Shown here: piece after piece, positions 1 to 7,733 of the stretch
How positions within the stretch are numbered: position 1 is the first letter of the stretch
Layout of the letters: each line of letters begins with the position of its first letter
Assembly: GCF_024347315.1 (NCBI RefSeq)
Contig: NZ_AP025460.1
Location: 1,612,001 to 1,676,000 of the forward strand
Length of the DNA stretch: 64,000 nt
Origin: Vibrio atlanticus
Lineage (GTDB): Bacteria > Pseudomonadota > Gammaproteobacteria > Enterobacterales > Vibrionaceae
Direction of reading: 5' to 3'
Translations under genes and position numbers: made by a program
The notes under the pieces: model-generated
The model's database searches: none
The model's input: only the letters and a program-made list of their open reading frames with translations
Told to the model about the DNA's origin: nothing

Positions 1-79
1 GGATCCACAAAGGGGAAATACCTTTGTTTTTCCTGACTTCTGGTGAATATGACGTTTGTGATTGGTTATCGTTGTTCAT
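1..79 (-). CDS. pqiB: PqiB-like MCE (MlaD-family) protein, 5' end only
   Basis: Only the first 26 codons are present; the gene runs off the left edge. The N-terminus reads MNNDNQSQTSYSPEV then RKNKGISPLWI. The motif around KGISPLWI just before the first membrane helix is typical of PqiB/YebT-type MCE proteins, which form periplasmic lipid-transport tubes anchored in the inner membrane. Its ATG lies inside the end of the upstream pqiA gene (14-bp overlap), as in pqiAB operons, so the two are probably translationally coupled. Confidence 0.7.
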   Translation of the reverse strand, partial: MNNDNQSQTSYSPEVRKNKGISPLWI

Positions 80-1355
80 TCACTGACTCATCTTTAGAGG
101 TGTAGTTATCCCAAATTAGCCTAGGATCTAAGCTTTCCGCCGCTAGCATCGTGAGAACAACCACGACGCCAAAAGCGACTGCACCATAACCTGGTGTAAA
201 GTTTAAAATTTGTCCACGATCGACCAAGGTCATCATGATCGAAATAACGAACAGATCCATTACCGACCACTTCCCCACCCATTTCACAATGAAATAGATG
301 GTCATACGTTGTCTATGGTAAACCGCACGCTTCATTTTGATACAAATTAAGATATACGTTAGACCAAGTATTTTCGCGACAGGCACGACGATACTGGCAA
401 TAAAAATGATTGCTGCGATGCCATACATGTCGCTATTAATTAGCGAAGCGACACCGGAGATGATGGTGTCTTCTAATCTTTGTCCGTTTGTTATCACGAT
501 AGAAATTGGAATAACGTTGGCCGGCACGATAGCCACTGAGGCGGCAAAAAGTAGAGCCCATGTCTTTTGTACAGAGTAGGGTTTGCGATGATATAAGTCA
601 TGGTGACAACGCACGCAAGTGTGTCCGTCAGGCTGAGACAGGTGACAGTTATGACAGTGTACGTTCTTACTTTTATCAAAAGAGTAGTGAGACTCTTGAG
701 CCCAAGCTTCCCAGTAGCGACGCACACTGATCCGACTTACCAGTAACACACTGAAAAGCTGCAGTAGAATCAGACCAACTAAACCAGGGCCGACGAAAAT
801 ATCTGAGTAATCTTGTAATTTGAAGCACGAGATTGCCACGCTCACCAGAAATACATCCAACATCATCCAGTGCTTAAGTGTCTGAATGATAGCTAATGCA
901 TAACGAAATGGTGTGAAAATCTTAAAGCGCAAGGATAAATGGGTGATGAGTACCGAGGTACAAACAAGTAACGGGGCGATCGAACTGCAGAATAAGATCA
1001 ACAAGCCAAGTAGAGGGAAGCCTTCACCCATCAAAGTAAATACGCCAGATGGTAATGTCGCAGGTATCATGACACCAATCAGGCGAATACTGATGAATTC
1101 AAAAAAGTGTGAGGGGATAAACAGCAATAAGCAGGTAATAGCGATTGCAAGGTTTCCAGACAGGCTAGGGGTGCCGCCTCTATAAAGCTGAGTACCGCAT
1201 CTTGGGCAGTAAGCGGATTTCCCCAAAGGGATTTCCATTTTATCAACGGGAAGTTCGCAGCCCTGACAAAGACGTACAGAGCTACTGTCGCACTGGTGCT
1301 GAGTCGATAACTGCTGCTTAGTTGATAAAGAGTTGGTTACGGATGGGGAGGTCAC
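66..1355 (-). CDS. pqiA: Paraquat-inducible protein A (PqiA) family inner-membrane protein
   Basis: Integral membrane protein with two tandem PqiA domains, each opening with paired CxxC motifs: CQGCELP then CPRCGTQ in the first half, and CHNCHLSQ then CVRCHHDLYHRKP in the second. Each is followed by about four hydrophobic helices. PqiA proteins work with the MCE protein encoded next, in envelope lipid trafficking and stress tolerance. I chose the GTG at 1355 because GGGAGG precedes it by 4-5 bases; an in-frame TTG at 1367 would add four residues. It overlaps the MCE gene downstream. Family assignment is firm; the start is less certain. Confidence 0.85.
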   Translation of the reverse strand: MTSPSVTNSLSTKQQLSTQHQCDSSSVRLCQGCELPVDKMEIPLGKSAYCPRCGTQLYRGGTPSLSGNLAIAITCLLLFIPSHFFEFISIRLIGVMIPATLPSGVFTLMGEGFPLLGLLILFCSSIAPLLVCTSVLITHLSLRFKIFTPFRYALAIIQTLKHWMMLDVFLVSVAISCFKLQDYSDIFVGPGLVGLILLQLFSVLLVSRISVRRYWEAWAQESHYSFDKSKNVHCHNCHLSQPDGHTCVRCHHDLYHRKPYSVQKTWALLFAASVAIVPANVIPISIVITNGQRLEDTIISGVASLINSDMYGIAAIIFIASIVVPVAKILGLTYILICIKMKRAVYHRQRMTIYFIVKWVGKWSVMDLFVISIMMTLVDRGQILNFTPGYGAVAFGVVVVLTMLAAESLDPRLIWDNYTSKDESVNEQR

Positions 1356-1393
1356 GCGACCTCCCAAGTTGAAACACTAATCAGACTTTTAAC

Positions 1394-1439
1394 CTGATTT
1401 AAATGCCTAGAACAACACTGATTTAAATCTCTAGAACAA
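1394..1439. repeat. Two tandem 22-bp direct repeats
   Basis: CTGATTTAAATGCCTAGAACAA (split here as CTGATTTAAA and TGCCTAGAACAA) at 1394-1415 recurs at 1418-1439 with two differences, a period of 24 bp. The repeats lie between the end of the ABC exporter gene and pqiA. No function is evident; they could be a small duplication or paired protein-binding sites in the pqiA promoter. Confidence 0.6.
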
Positions 1440-1445
1440 TAAACA

Positions 1446-3242
1446 TCAGGCGTGCGATTGCACACTGCCATAGAGTGTTTGATATAATCCTTGTTGTTCA
1501 ACCAATTCACCATGTGTTCCTGTCTGTGTAACTTGCCCATCTTCTAAAACATAGATTAGATCGGCCTGTTTCACCGCTGATAATCGATGAGCCACTATCA
1601 AAGTTGTGCGATCTTTCAAAAACTCGCTCAGCGCTTTATGCAGTGCTGACTCTGTTGCTGTATCGAGTGCTGATGTCGCTTCATCTAGAATAACAAACTT
1701 AGGATTGCTCAGCACCATTCGGGCTATCGCTAAGCGTTGTCGTTGCCCGCCAGACAGTCGAACGCCATTCCTACCAATTTGTGTATCTAAGCCATTACTC
1801 AGTTGCTTGATGACATCTTGCATTTGAGAGACTTCAAGTGCACGCCACAACGACATTTCATCGTATTCAGCACCAAGCGTCAGATTATGCCTTAATGTAT
1901 CGTTAAAAAGTATAGGTTGTTGTAAAACAACGGCAATTTGACTGCGTATTACATCGAAGCTGATGTCGTCGGTGGTTTCACCGTTATAACGAATGCATCC
2001 AGAATCCGCTTGATAAACCCCAATCAGTAACTGGATTAACGTAGATTTACCACCACCACTCGCACCCACCAAAGCGACTTTCTTACCTGCTGGAATGTGC
2101 AGCGACAGCCTATTTAAAACAGTGTTTTCTAATGTGTAAGAGAATGTAACGTCTTCAATGTCGACTGTCACTTCTTGATCTTCATTAAATGGGTTCACTT
2201 TACTGATAGGGCGCTTCTCTTCTTCTAACTGAAGAAGGTCGTTGATGCGCTGAAGTGCTGCTTTTGCGCTATACCAAGAGAATTGAATCCCTAACAGCTC
2301 TTGTACCGGGCCTAACATAAACCACAAGTAACCAAATACCGCGAAAATCTGACCAATCGTTAAGTCACTGAATAACACCATTAGCATCGCGACGGCACGG
2401 AAAAGCTCGAAACCTAATAAGAACAGCAGAAACGAAACACGGCCAGCAGCTTCTGATTGCCAAGCGTATTTGTCTGCATCGACTCTCACTTGGTTTGCTT
2501 GAACCTTAAGTTCATCGAGAAAGATACGTTCCTTGTTTGCCGCACGCAGTTGGTAAATACCGTCTAAGGTTTCCACTAAACGGTTTTGAAAGCGCTCGAA
2601 AGATTGGTTCTCATACTTTTTAAGGTGTTTAACTCTGCTACCTAGTTTACGGGAGAAATAAATCACAACAGGATTGACCAGTAAAATGAACAGTCCTAAA
2701 CGCCACTCTAACCATAGCAACACGATAGCGGTACCGAACACGGTCAGGAAGCTGATGATAAATTTAGAAAGGGTCGAGCCAATGAACTTATCTATCGTCT
2801 CTATGTCTGTTATCAGGTGAGCATTAATACCGCCGCTGCCTTTGGTCTCGTATTGTCTAATACTAATGCGGCCAAGCTTATCTATCATCTTGCTGCGCAT
2901 TTGATAGGTAATTGTTTTTGAGACAAGCGTGAATTGACGCCCTTGTAGAATGTTCAACGCTTGGCTAACAGTACGCATGATTATGACTAACAGCAAAGTC
3001 AGTGCAATATAGCCAGTTGGCGTCTGCAACGATGTTGGAAGTAGATGGTTCATCATCTCTAAGCCAGAAGCCGGCTTATCAAGTAATACTTCATCAACCA
3101 TTAATGGCATGAGCAACGGGATAGGGACACTAATGAGAGTTGCAAGTATGGCAATAATGTTAGCAAACAGTAATTTGGACTTGTGTTTTTTTACTTGAGT
3201 TATTAACCAAGAACGGCTAATAGTGTCTTCTGAATTGGTCAT
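1446..3242 (-). CDS. ABC-type exporter, fused permease and ATPase
   Basis: Single polypeptide of 598 residues with an N-terminal exporter-type transmembrane domain (about residues 20-300, six helices) and a C-terminal ATPase domain. Walker A reads GASGGGKST, the signature LSGGQRQR, Walker B FVILDEAT, and the switch histidine lies in VAHRLS. It is a half-transporter of the MsbA/MdlB type and should work as a dimer, exporting a hydrophobic substrate, lipid or drug that the sequence does not identify. Transcribed ahead of pqiA in the same direction, but separated by about 90 bp. The start is ATG, followed by MTNSEDTISRSW. Confidence 0.85.
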   Translation of the reverse strand: MTNSEDTISRSWLITQVKKHKSKLLFANIIAILATLISVPIPLLMPLMVDEVLLDKPASGLEMMNHLLPTSLQTPTGYIALTLLLVIIMRTVSQALNILQGRQFTLVSKTITYQMRSKMIDKLGRISIRQYETKGSGGINAHLITDIETIDKFIGSTLSKFIISFLTVFGTAIVLLWLEWRLGLFILLVNPVVIYFSRKLGSRVKHLKKYENQSFERFQNRLVETLDGIYQLRAANKERIFLDELKVQANQVRVDADKYAWQSEAAGRVSFLLFLLGFELFRAVAMLMVLFSDLTIGQIFAVFGYLWFMLGPVQELLGIQFSWYSAKAALQRINDLLQLEEEKRPISKVNPFNEDQEVTVDIEDVTFSYTLENTVLNRLSLHIPAGKKVALVGASGGGKSTLIQLLIGVYQADSGCIRYNGETTDDISFDVIRSQIAVVLQQPILFNDTLRHNLTLGAEYDEMSLWRALEVSQMQDVIKQLSNGLDTQIGRNGVRLSGGQRQRLAIARMVLSNPKFVILDEATSALDTATESALHKALSEFLKDRTTLIVAHRLSAVKQADLIYVLEDGQVTQTGTHGELVEQQGLYQTLYGSVQSHA

Positions 3243-3331
3243 TGTAATGAGAATAAGTCCTATTTAGTTTGATGGCCGCATTTTACTGCGTTCTCTTGAT
3301 AATGGAAGTCTCAATTTAATTGGAAGTTAAT

Positions 3332-3823
3332 ATGAAAATAGAACATTACCAACGCTTAACCAAACAAGCCGTTGCATTAATTGAATCAGAACCCGATCTA
3401 ACTGCTAATCTAGCTAATATCAGCTCATTATTATTCATGGAGTTGGATGAATTAAATTGGGCTGGTTTCTATTTAATGAAGCAGGACCAAGCTAAGGAAA
3501 AAGACGAACTTGTGCTTGGCCCATTCCAAGGTCAACCGGCTTGTGTTCGAATTCCGGTAGGGCGTGGTGTGTGTGGAACTGCGGTCGCGACGAATACAGT
3601 TCAGCGTATTCATGATGTTCATGAATTCGAAGGACACATCGCTTGTGACGCTGCAAGTAACTCAGAAATCGTTATACCATTTTCGATTGACGGGAAAATT
3701 GCGGGCGTTCTTGATATCGATAGCCCAAATGTTGGCCGTTTTTCTCAAATTGACGAGGACGGATTAACATTTTTCATGGCAGAAGTGGAAAAGCTGCTTA
3801 ATTCGCACGCGAACAAGGCATAA
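3332..3823 (+). CDS. msrC: Free methionine-(R)-sulfoxide reductase (GAF domain)
   Basis: A 163-residue protein that is a single GAF domain. It carries the three cysteine-containing blocks of the fRMsr/YebR family: ACVRIPVGRG, GVCGTAVA and HIACDAASNSE. The enzyme reduces free methionine-(R)-S-oxide in the cytosol using a Cys-Cys relay. I chose ATG 3332 because GGAAG precedes it by about five bases; an in-frame TTG at 3320 lacks such a site. Transcribed divergently from the ABC exporter and followed by proQ, an arrangement resembling the yebR-proQ-prc order of enterobacteria. Confidence 0.88.
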   Translation: MKIEHYQRLTKQAVALIESEPDLTANLANISSLLFMELDELNWAGFYLMKQDQAKEKDELVLGPFQGQPACVRIPVGRGVCGTAVATNTVQRIHDVHEFEGHIACDAASNSEIVIPFSIDGKIAGVLDIDSPNVGRFSQIDEDGLTFFMAEVEKLLNSHANKA

Positions 3824-3920
3824 ATTATTCTCTTACTGTGGTTTTTCCCAAGCATCTCTCTATAATACGTAAAAATATTTTCTTAATGCTCGCGGAAAAC
3901 CGCAAAAACCAGGAACCCAC

Positions 3921-4544
3921 ATGGAAAACACTGAAAAGTTAAAAAACAGCAAAGAAGTTATCGCATATGTTGCTGAATGTTTCCCTAAATGCTTTACTCT
4001 AGAAGGTGAAGCGAAACCACTTAAAATTGGTATTTTTCAAGATCTTGCTGAACGTCTAAATGAAGACGAAAAAGTAAGTAAGACTCAGCTTCGTGCAGCG
4101 TTAAGACAGTACACATCATCATGGCGTTACCTGCACGGCGTAAAAGCTGGCGCAGAACGTGTTGACCTAGACGGCAACGTATGTGGCACACTAGAAGAAG
4201 AGCACGTTGAGCACGCTAAAGCGACACTTGCAGAAAGCAAAGCGAAAGTTCAGGCTCGTCGTAAAGAACAAGCACAGAAAGCTCGTGACGAAGGCAAAGC
4301 TAAAGCTAAAGCGAAGAAAGCTCAACAGCCTCGTCGTCAAGCGCCTAAAGCACCGAAAGTAGAAAAGCCTGTAGAAACACGCGCTTTGAACGCCGATGAA
4401 TTTATCACTGGTAAAGAAGTAAATGTGAACATGGGTACAGGAAACATGGCTGCGACCATTGTTGAAATCAATAAGGAAGATGTGCGTGTTCAGTTAGCAA
4501 ACGGCCTACAAATGGTTGTTAAAGCGGAGCACTTGCGCGCTTAA
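3921..4544 (+). CDS. proQ: RNA chaperone ProQ
   Basis: FinO-like RNA-binding domain at about residues 1-120 ([31 protein letters not shown]), then a lysine/alanine/arginine-rich linker (about 100-155), then a C-terminal Tudor-like domain ([17 protein letters not shown]). This is the standard ProQ layout; 207 residues is slightly shorter than the E. coli protein. ProQ binds structured 3' ends of mRNAs and small RNAs. It is 17 bp upstream of prc, and the two are probably one operon, as in enterobacteria. Confidence 0.95.
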
Positions 4545-4561
4545 AGGAGATACTCCTACGC

Positions 4562-6556
4562 ATGAAATGCCGTTCAAAATTGACACTGATTGCTGCTGGC
4601 TTTTTGCTAGCAGCTTCAGCTCAGGCTCTTGAAGCCAAATTAAATCAGGACGATTTACCTCTACTCGCTCCTGAGGTTCAACACGAAACTGCTAGTAAAC
4701 GTGTTACTTCTCGATTTACTCGTTCCCACTATAAACACTTCAATCTCAACGATGATTTCTCCCAAGCTATCTTTAATCGTTATTTAGAGATGTTGGATTA
4801 TAACCGTAATATCTTCACTCAAGCTGATATTGATTCTTTCGCTACTTCATCTAAACAAATTGATGATCAACTGAAAGCCGGTAATAACCAAATTGCATTT
4901 GATGTTTATAATTTGTCCATGCAGAAGCGTTTTGAACGTTTCCAATATGCGCTGTCTTTACTAGATACTGAGATTAAGTTTGATACTGATGAAAGTATTG
5001 AGCTCAATCGTAGCGAAGCGGAATGGCCAAAAGATATCGCTGAAGTAAATGAGCTTTGGAGAAAACGCGTTAAATATGATGCGTTGAATCTAAAACTTAC
5101 AGGTAAAGAGTGGCCAGAGATTCAAGAAGTTTTGGAAAAGCGTTACAACAATGCGATGAAGCGTATTACGCAATCGCACAACGAAGATGCTTTCCAGATC
5201 TACATGAACGCATTCGCGCGAGAAGTTGACCCTCATACCAGTTACCTTTCTCCAAGAAATGCAGAGCAATTCCAGTCTGAGATGAATCTATCTCTAGAAG
5301 GCATTGGTGCTGTACTTCAAATGACAGACGACTACACCGTTATCCGATCTCTCGTTGCTGGTGGCCCTGCGTCAAACAGCAAACAATTGAGTGATGGTGA
5401 CCGTATTGTTGGTGTCGGCCAAGATGGCGAAGATATTGTTGATGTTATCGGCTGGCGTTTAGACGATGTAGTGCAATTAATTAAAGGACCGAAAGGGACT
5501 AAAGTTAAGCTACAGATCTTGCCAGATAGTAAAGATGCAAAAAGTCACGTTGTCACAATTGTACGCGATAAGATTCGCTTAGAAGACCGCGCTGTTAAAT
5601 CAGAAGTTATCGAGAAAGATGGCAAGAAGATTGGCGTACTAGAAGTACCAAGCTTCTATGTTGGCCTTTCTAAAGATACTGATAAACTGATCACCGAACT
5701 TAAAGAGCAAGGTGTCGAAGGTATCATTGTTGATCTGCGAAACAACGGTGGTGGTGCACTAACGGAAGCAACCGAACTCTCTGGTTTGTTTATCAAAGAG
5801 GGGCCCGTTGTTCAAGTTCGTGATAGTTACGGTCGTGTAAAAGTGAACAGTGATACTGATGGCGAAATTAGTTACCAAGGTCCATTAACGGTATTGGTGA
5901 ATCGCTACAGTGCTTCAGCATCTGAAATCTTTGCAGCAGCGATGCAAGATTATGGTCGAGCAATCATCCTTGGTGAAAACTCTTTCGGTAAAGGAACGGT
6001 GCAACAACACCGCTCTTTGAATCATATTTATGATTTGTTCGATAAAGAGTTAGGCTACGTTCAATACACCATCCAGAAATTCTACCGAATCAATGGCGGA
6101 AGTACGCAAAACAAAGGTGTAGTGCCTGATATTGCTTACCCAACGGCAATTGATCCAGCAGATACTGGTGAAAGTGTTGAAGATAATGCTCTGCCTTGGG
6201 ATAGCATAGATAAAGCTAACTATTCAGTGTTACAGCGTAACGATGAGCAGGTTGCTGCTTTAACCGCTAAACACCAAGCTCGTATTGCGACAGACATGGA
6301 GTTTGGCTTTATCGCGCAAGATATTGAAAAATATAAGGCTGATAAAGATGATAACGCCCTTTCTTTGAACGAAAAAGTACGTCAACAAGAGAGTGATGAT
6401 GGGGATGAGCTTCGTCTAGAGCGTATCAATCAACGTCAAAAAGCCGCTAAGCTAGAGGCATTTAAAACGTTGGATGATATCCCTAAAGACTACGAAGCCC
6501 CGGATGCTTATCTTGATGAATCTGTTGCTATCATGCTGGATATGATCAAGAAATAG
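4562..6556 (+). CDS. prc: Carboxy-terminal (tail-specific) protease Prc/Tsp
   Basis: Periplasmic S41 protease with a signal peptide (residues 1-22, cleavage after SAQA). It has a Tsp N-terminal domain, a PDZ domain near residues 240-320 (GIGAVLQMTDDYTVIRSL), and the S41 catalytic core. The catalytic serine lies in SASASEIFAA and the lysine in FGKGTVQ. The C-terminus is the DUF3340-type tail. Prc degrades proteins with nonpolar C-termini and trims peptidoglycan hydrolases; the 664-residue length is normal. It directly follows proQ and is closed by a strong terminator. Confidence 0.95.
   Translation: MKCRSKLTLIAAGFLLAASAQALEAKLNQDDLPLLAPEVQHETASKRVTSRFTRSHYKHFNLNDDFSQAIFNRYLEMLDYNRNIFTQADIDSFATSSKQIDDQLKAGNNQIAFDVYNLSMQKRFERFQYALSLLDTEIKFDTDESIELNRSEAEWPKDIAEVNELWRKRVKYDALNLKLTGKEWPEIQEVLEKRYNNAMKRITQSHNEDAFQIYMNAFAREVDPHTSYLSPRNAEQFQSEMNLSLEGIGAVLQMTDDYTVIRSLVAGGPASNSKQLSDGDRIVGVGQDGEDIVDVIGWRLDDVVQLIKGPKGTKVKLQILPDSKDAKSHVVTIVRDKIRLEDRAVKSEVIEKDGKKIGVLEVPSFYVGLSKDTDKLITELKEQGVEGIIVDLRNNGGGALTEATELSGLFIKEGPVVQVRDSYGRVKVNSDTDGEISYQGPLTVLVNRYSASASEIFAAAMQDYGRAIILGENSFGKGTVQQHRSLNHIYDLFDKELGYVQYTIQKFYRINGGSTQNKGVVPDIAYPTAIDPADTGESVEDNALPWDSIDKANYSVLQRNDEQVAALTAKHQARIATDMEFGFIAQDIEKYKADKDDNALSLNEKVRQQESDDGDELRLERINQRQKAAKLEAFKTLDDIPKDYEAPDAYLDESVAIMLDMIKK
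5544..5556. promoter_or_regulatory. matS-like site inside prc (12 of 13)
   Basis: GTCACGTTGTCAC matches the MatP recognition consensus GTGACRNYGTCAC at 12 of 13 positions. It lies inside the prc coding sequence. See the sites at 27650 and 58236; single-mismatch matches are expected about 0.5 times by chance in this window, so an individual site is weak evidence. Confidence 0.35.
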
Positions 6557-6600
6557 AGCAAATACCTGTTAAAAGGTGATTGTTTAAAGATGCACAATTT

Positions 6601-6628
6601 AAAAAGCGAGCCTAGGCTCGCTTTTTTT
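6601..6628 (+). terminator. Rho-independent terminator after prc
   Basis: A perfect 18-base palindrome, AGCGAGCCTAGGCTCGCT (6605-6622), is followed by a run of seven T. It ends the proQ-prc transcript. Confidence 0.9.
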
Positions 6629-6831
6629 GTGTCTATGATTTGACAGGAATACCTGATTGTAACCGTTGAGACTGTCGCAAAGAACACTCAATGTTCAGGG
6701 TTATTTAGCTCTGTTTTTTGTCGAATAATGACATTTAAGTTACTTTGCACTTAAAATTTAGTGACTTGGATCAAATTTTTTCGCTTTCTATTCATTACGT
6801 GCCTAAGCTTAAAGAAAACGAGGGGGCGCGC

Positions 6832-7515
6832 ATGAAATGGATTTTACTATTTTTATCTTGTTTAAGTTTTGTTGCTTTTGGGAGTGAGGTCGCTTCAAGC
6901 GAGCAGCAATCAAAAAGTGACAGCAATCTATCTCATTTTGACCTTCCTTTACTGCTTGGTGATTGGTATTTGATGAACCCAGATCCTGAACAAGGTACTG
7001 AAAATTTTAGAGCGATAAAGCTAACCCTTGATTCAAATTATTCATTCTCCATTGATATTCAAAAGAAAGACTACAGTGTCGACCATTGGGAAGGCTTGTA
7101 TAATGCCAATGAAGATACCATTATTTTGGGTTTAAACACCTCTGAACCTCAAGTTTACGCCTATAGCAGTAACCATAATATGTTGAACCTCAACGGTGTC
7201 ATGTTTACCAAAGCCTTACCGAATGCACTGGCAGGTATTTGGTCGAGTGCTGAGCTTTCAGGTAGCGACCTGCGCGCGAGTAACATTCAAAAAATGGATT
7301 TAGTGCTTCAACCTGACTTTGTATTTATGTTCAGAGTGTCCGATGAAGTGGGGAGTGAGGTTGTTCGTCGTGGGGTGTATTACACAGAAGGCGATCAATT
7401 GGTGCTTCTGTATGAAAATGGCGAGCACGGCACTCGTTACACATTAAACAGCGACGTCTTGACGCTTCAAGGTGAAGAAGGCGACATGTTTGCAGTACTC
7501 AATCGTATTCGATAA
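6832..7515 (+). CDS. Uncharacterised secreted protein
   Basis: A 227-residue protein with a signal peptide (MKWILLFLSCLSFVAFGSEVAS). The mature part is rich in aromatic and beta-type segments; LLGDWYLMNPDPE and LAGIWSSAELSGSDL open two similar-looking halves, which suggests two small lipocalin-like or WD-type beta units (inference). I chose ATG 6832 because it begins the signal peptide and is preceded by GAGGGGG; an upstream in-frame start would bury the signal sequence. Flanked by terminators, so probably monocistronic. I do not recognise a named family. Confidence 0.7.
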   Translation: MKWILLFLSCLSFVAFGSEVASSEQQSKSDSNLSHFDLPLLLGDWYLMNPDPEQGTENFRAIKLTLDSNYSFSIDIQKKDYSVDHWEGLYNANEDTIILGLNTSEPQVYAYSSNHNMLNLNGVMFTKALPNALAGIWSSAELSGSDLRASNIQKMDLVLQPDFVFMFRVSDEVGSEVVRRGVYYTEGDQLVLLYENGEHGTRYTLNSDVLTLQGEEGDMFAVLNRIR

Positions 7516-7615
7516 TGACGGGTTGGATGCGCAAAGTCAGGTTTGTTGATAATATGGCTCACAGTTCATTTATTAGCCGTTCCTTTCTTATTTGGTTGAT
7601 AAAATAGCAAAACAT

Positions 7616-7646
7616 GGAGGCGTTTTACTACAATGCCTCCTTTTTT
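7616..7646 (+). terminator. Rho-independent terminator
   Basis: GGAGGC (7616-7621) pairs with GCCTCC (7635-7640) across a 13-base loop and is followed by TTTTTT. It ends the secreted-protein gene. Confidence 0.75.
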
Positions 7647-7733
7647 CAATATTCCCCTTGTGTTCTTGGCCCTCAACCTTTAGATATATACAGTTAAAAT
7701 ACAATTACGTATAACGATCAAAAGGAACCCGTC

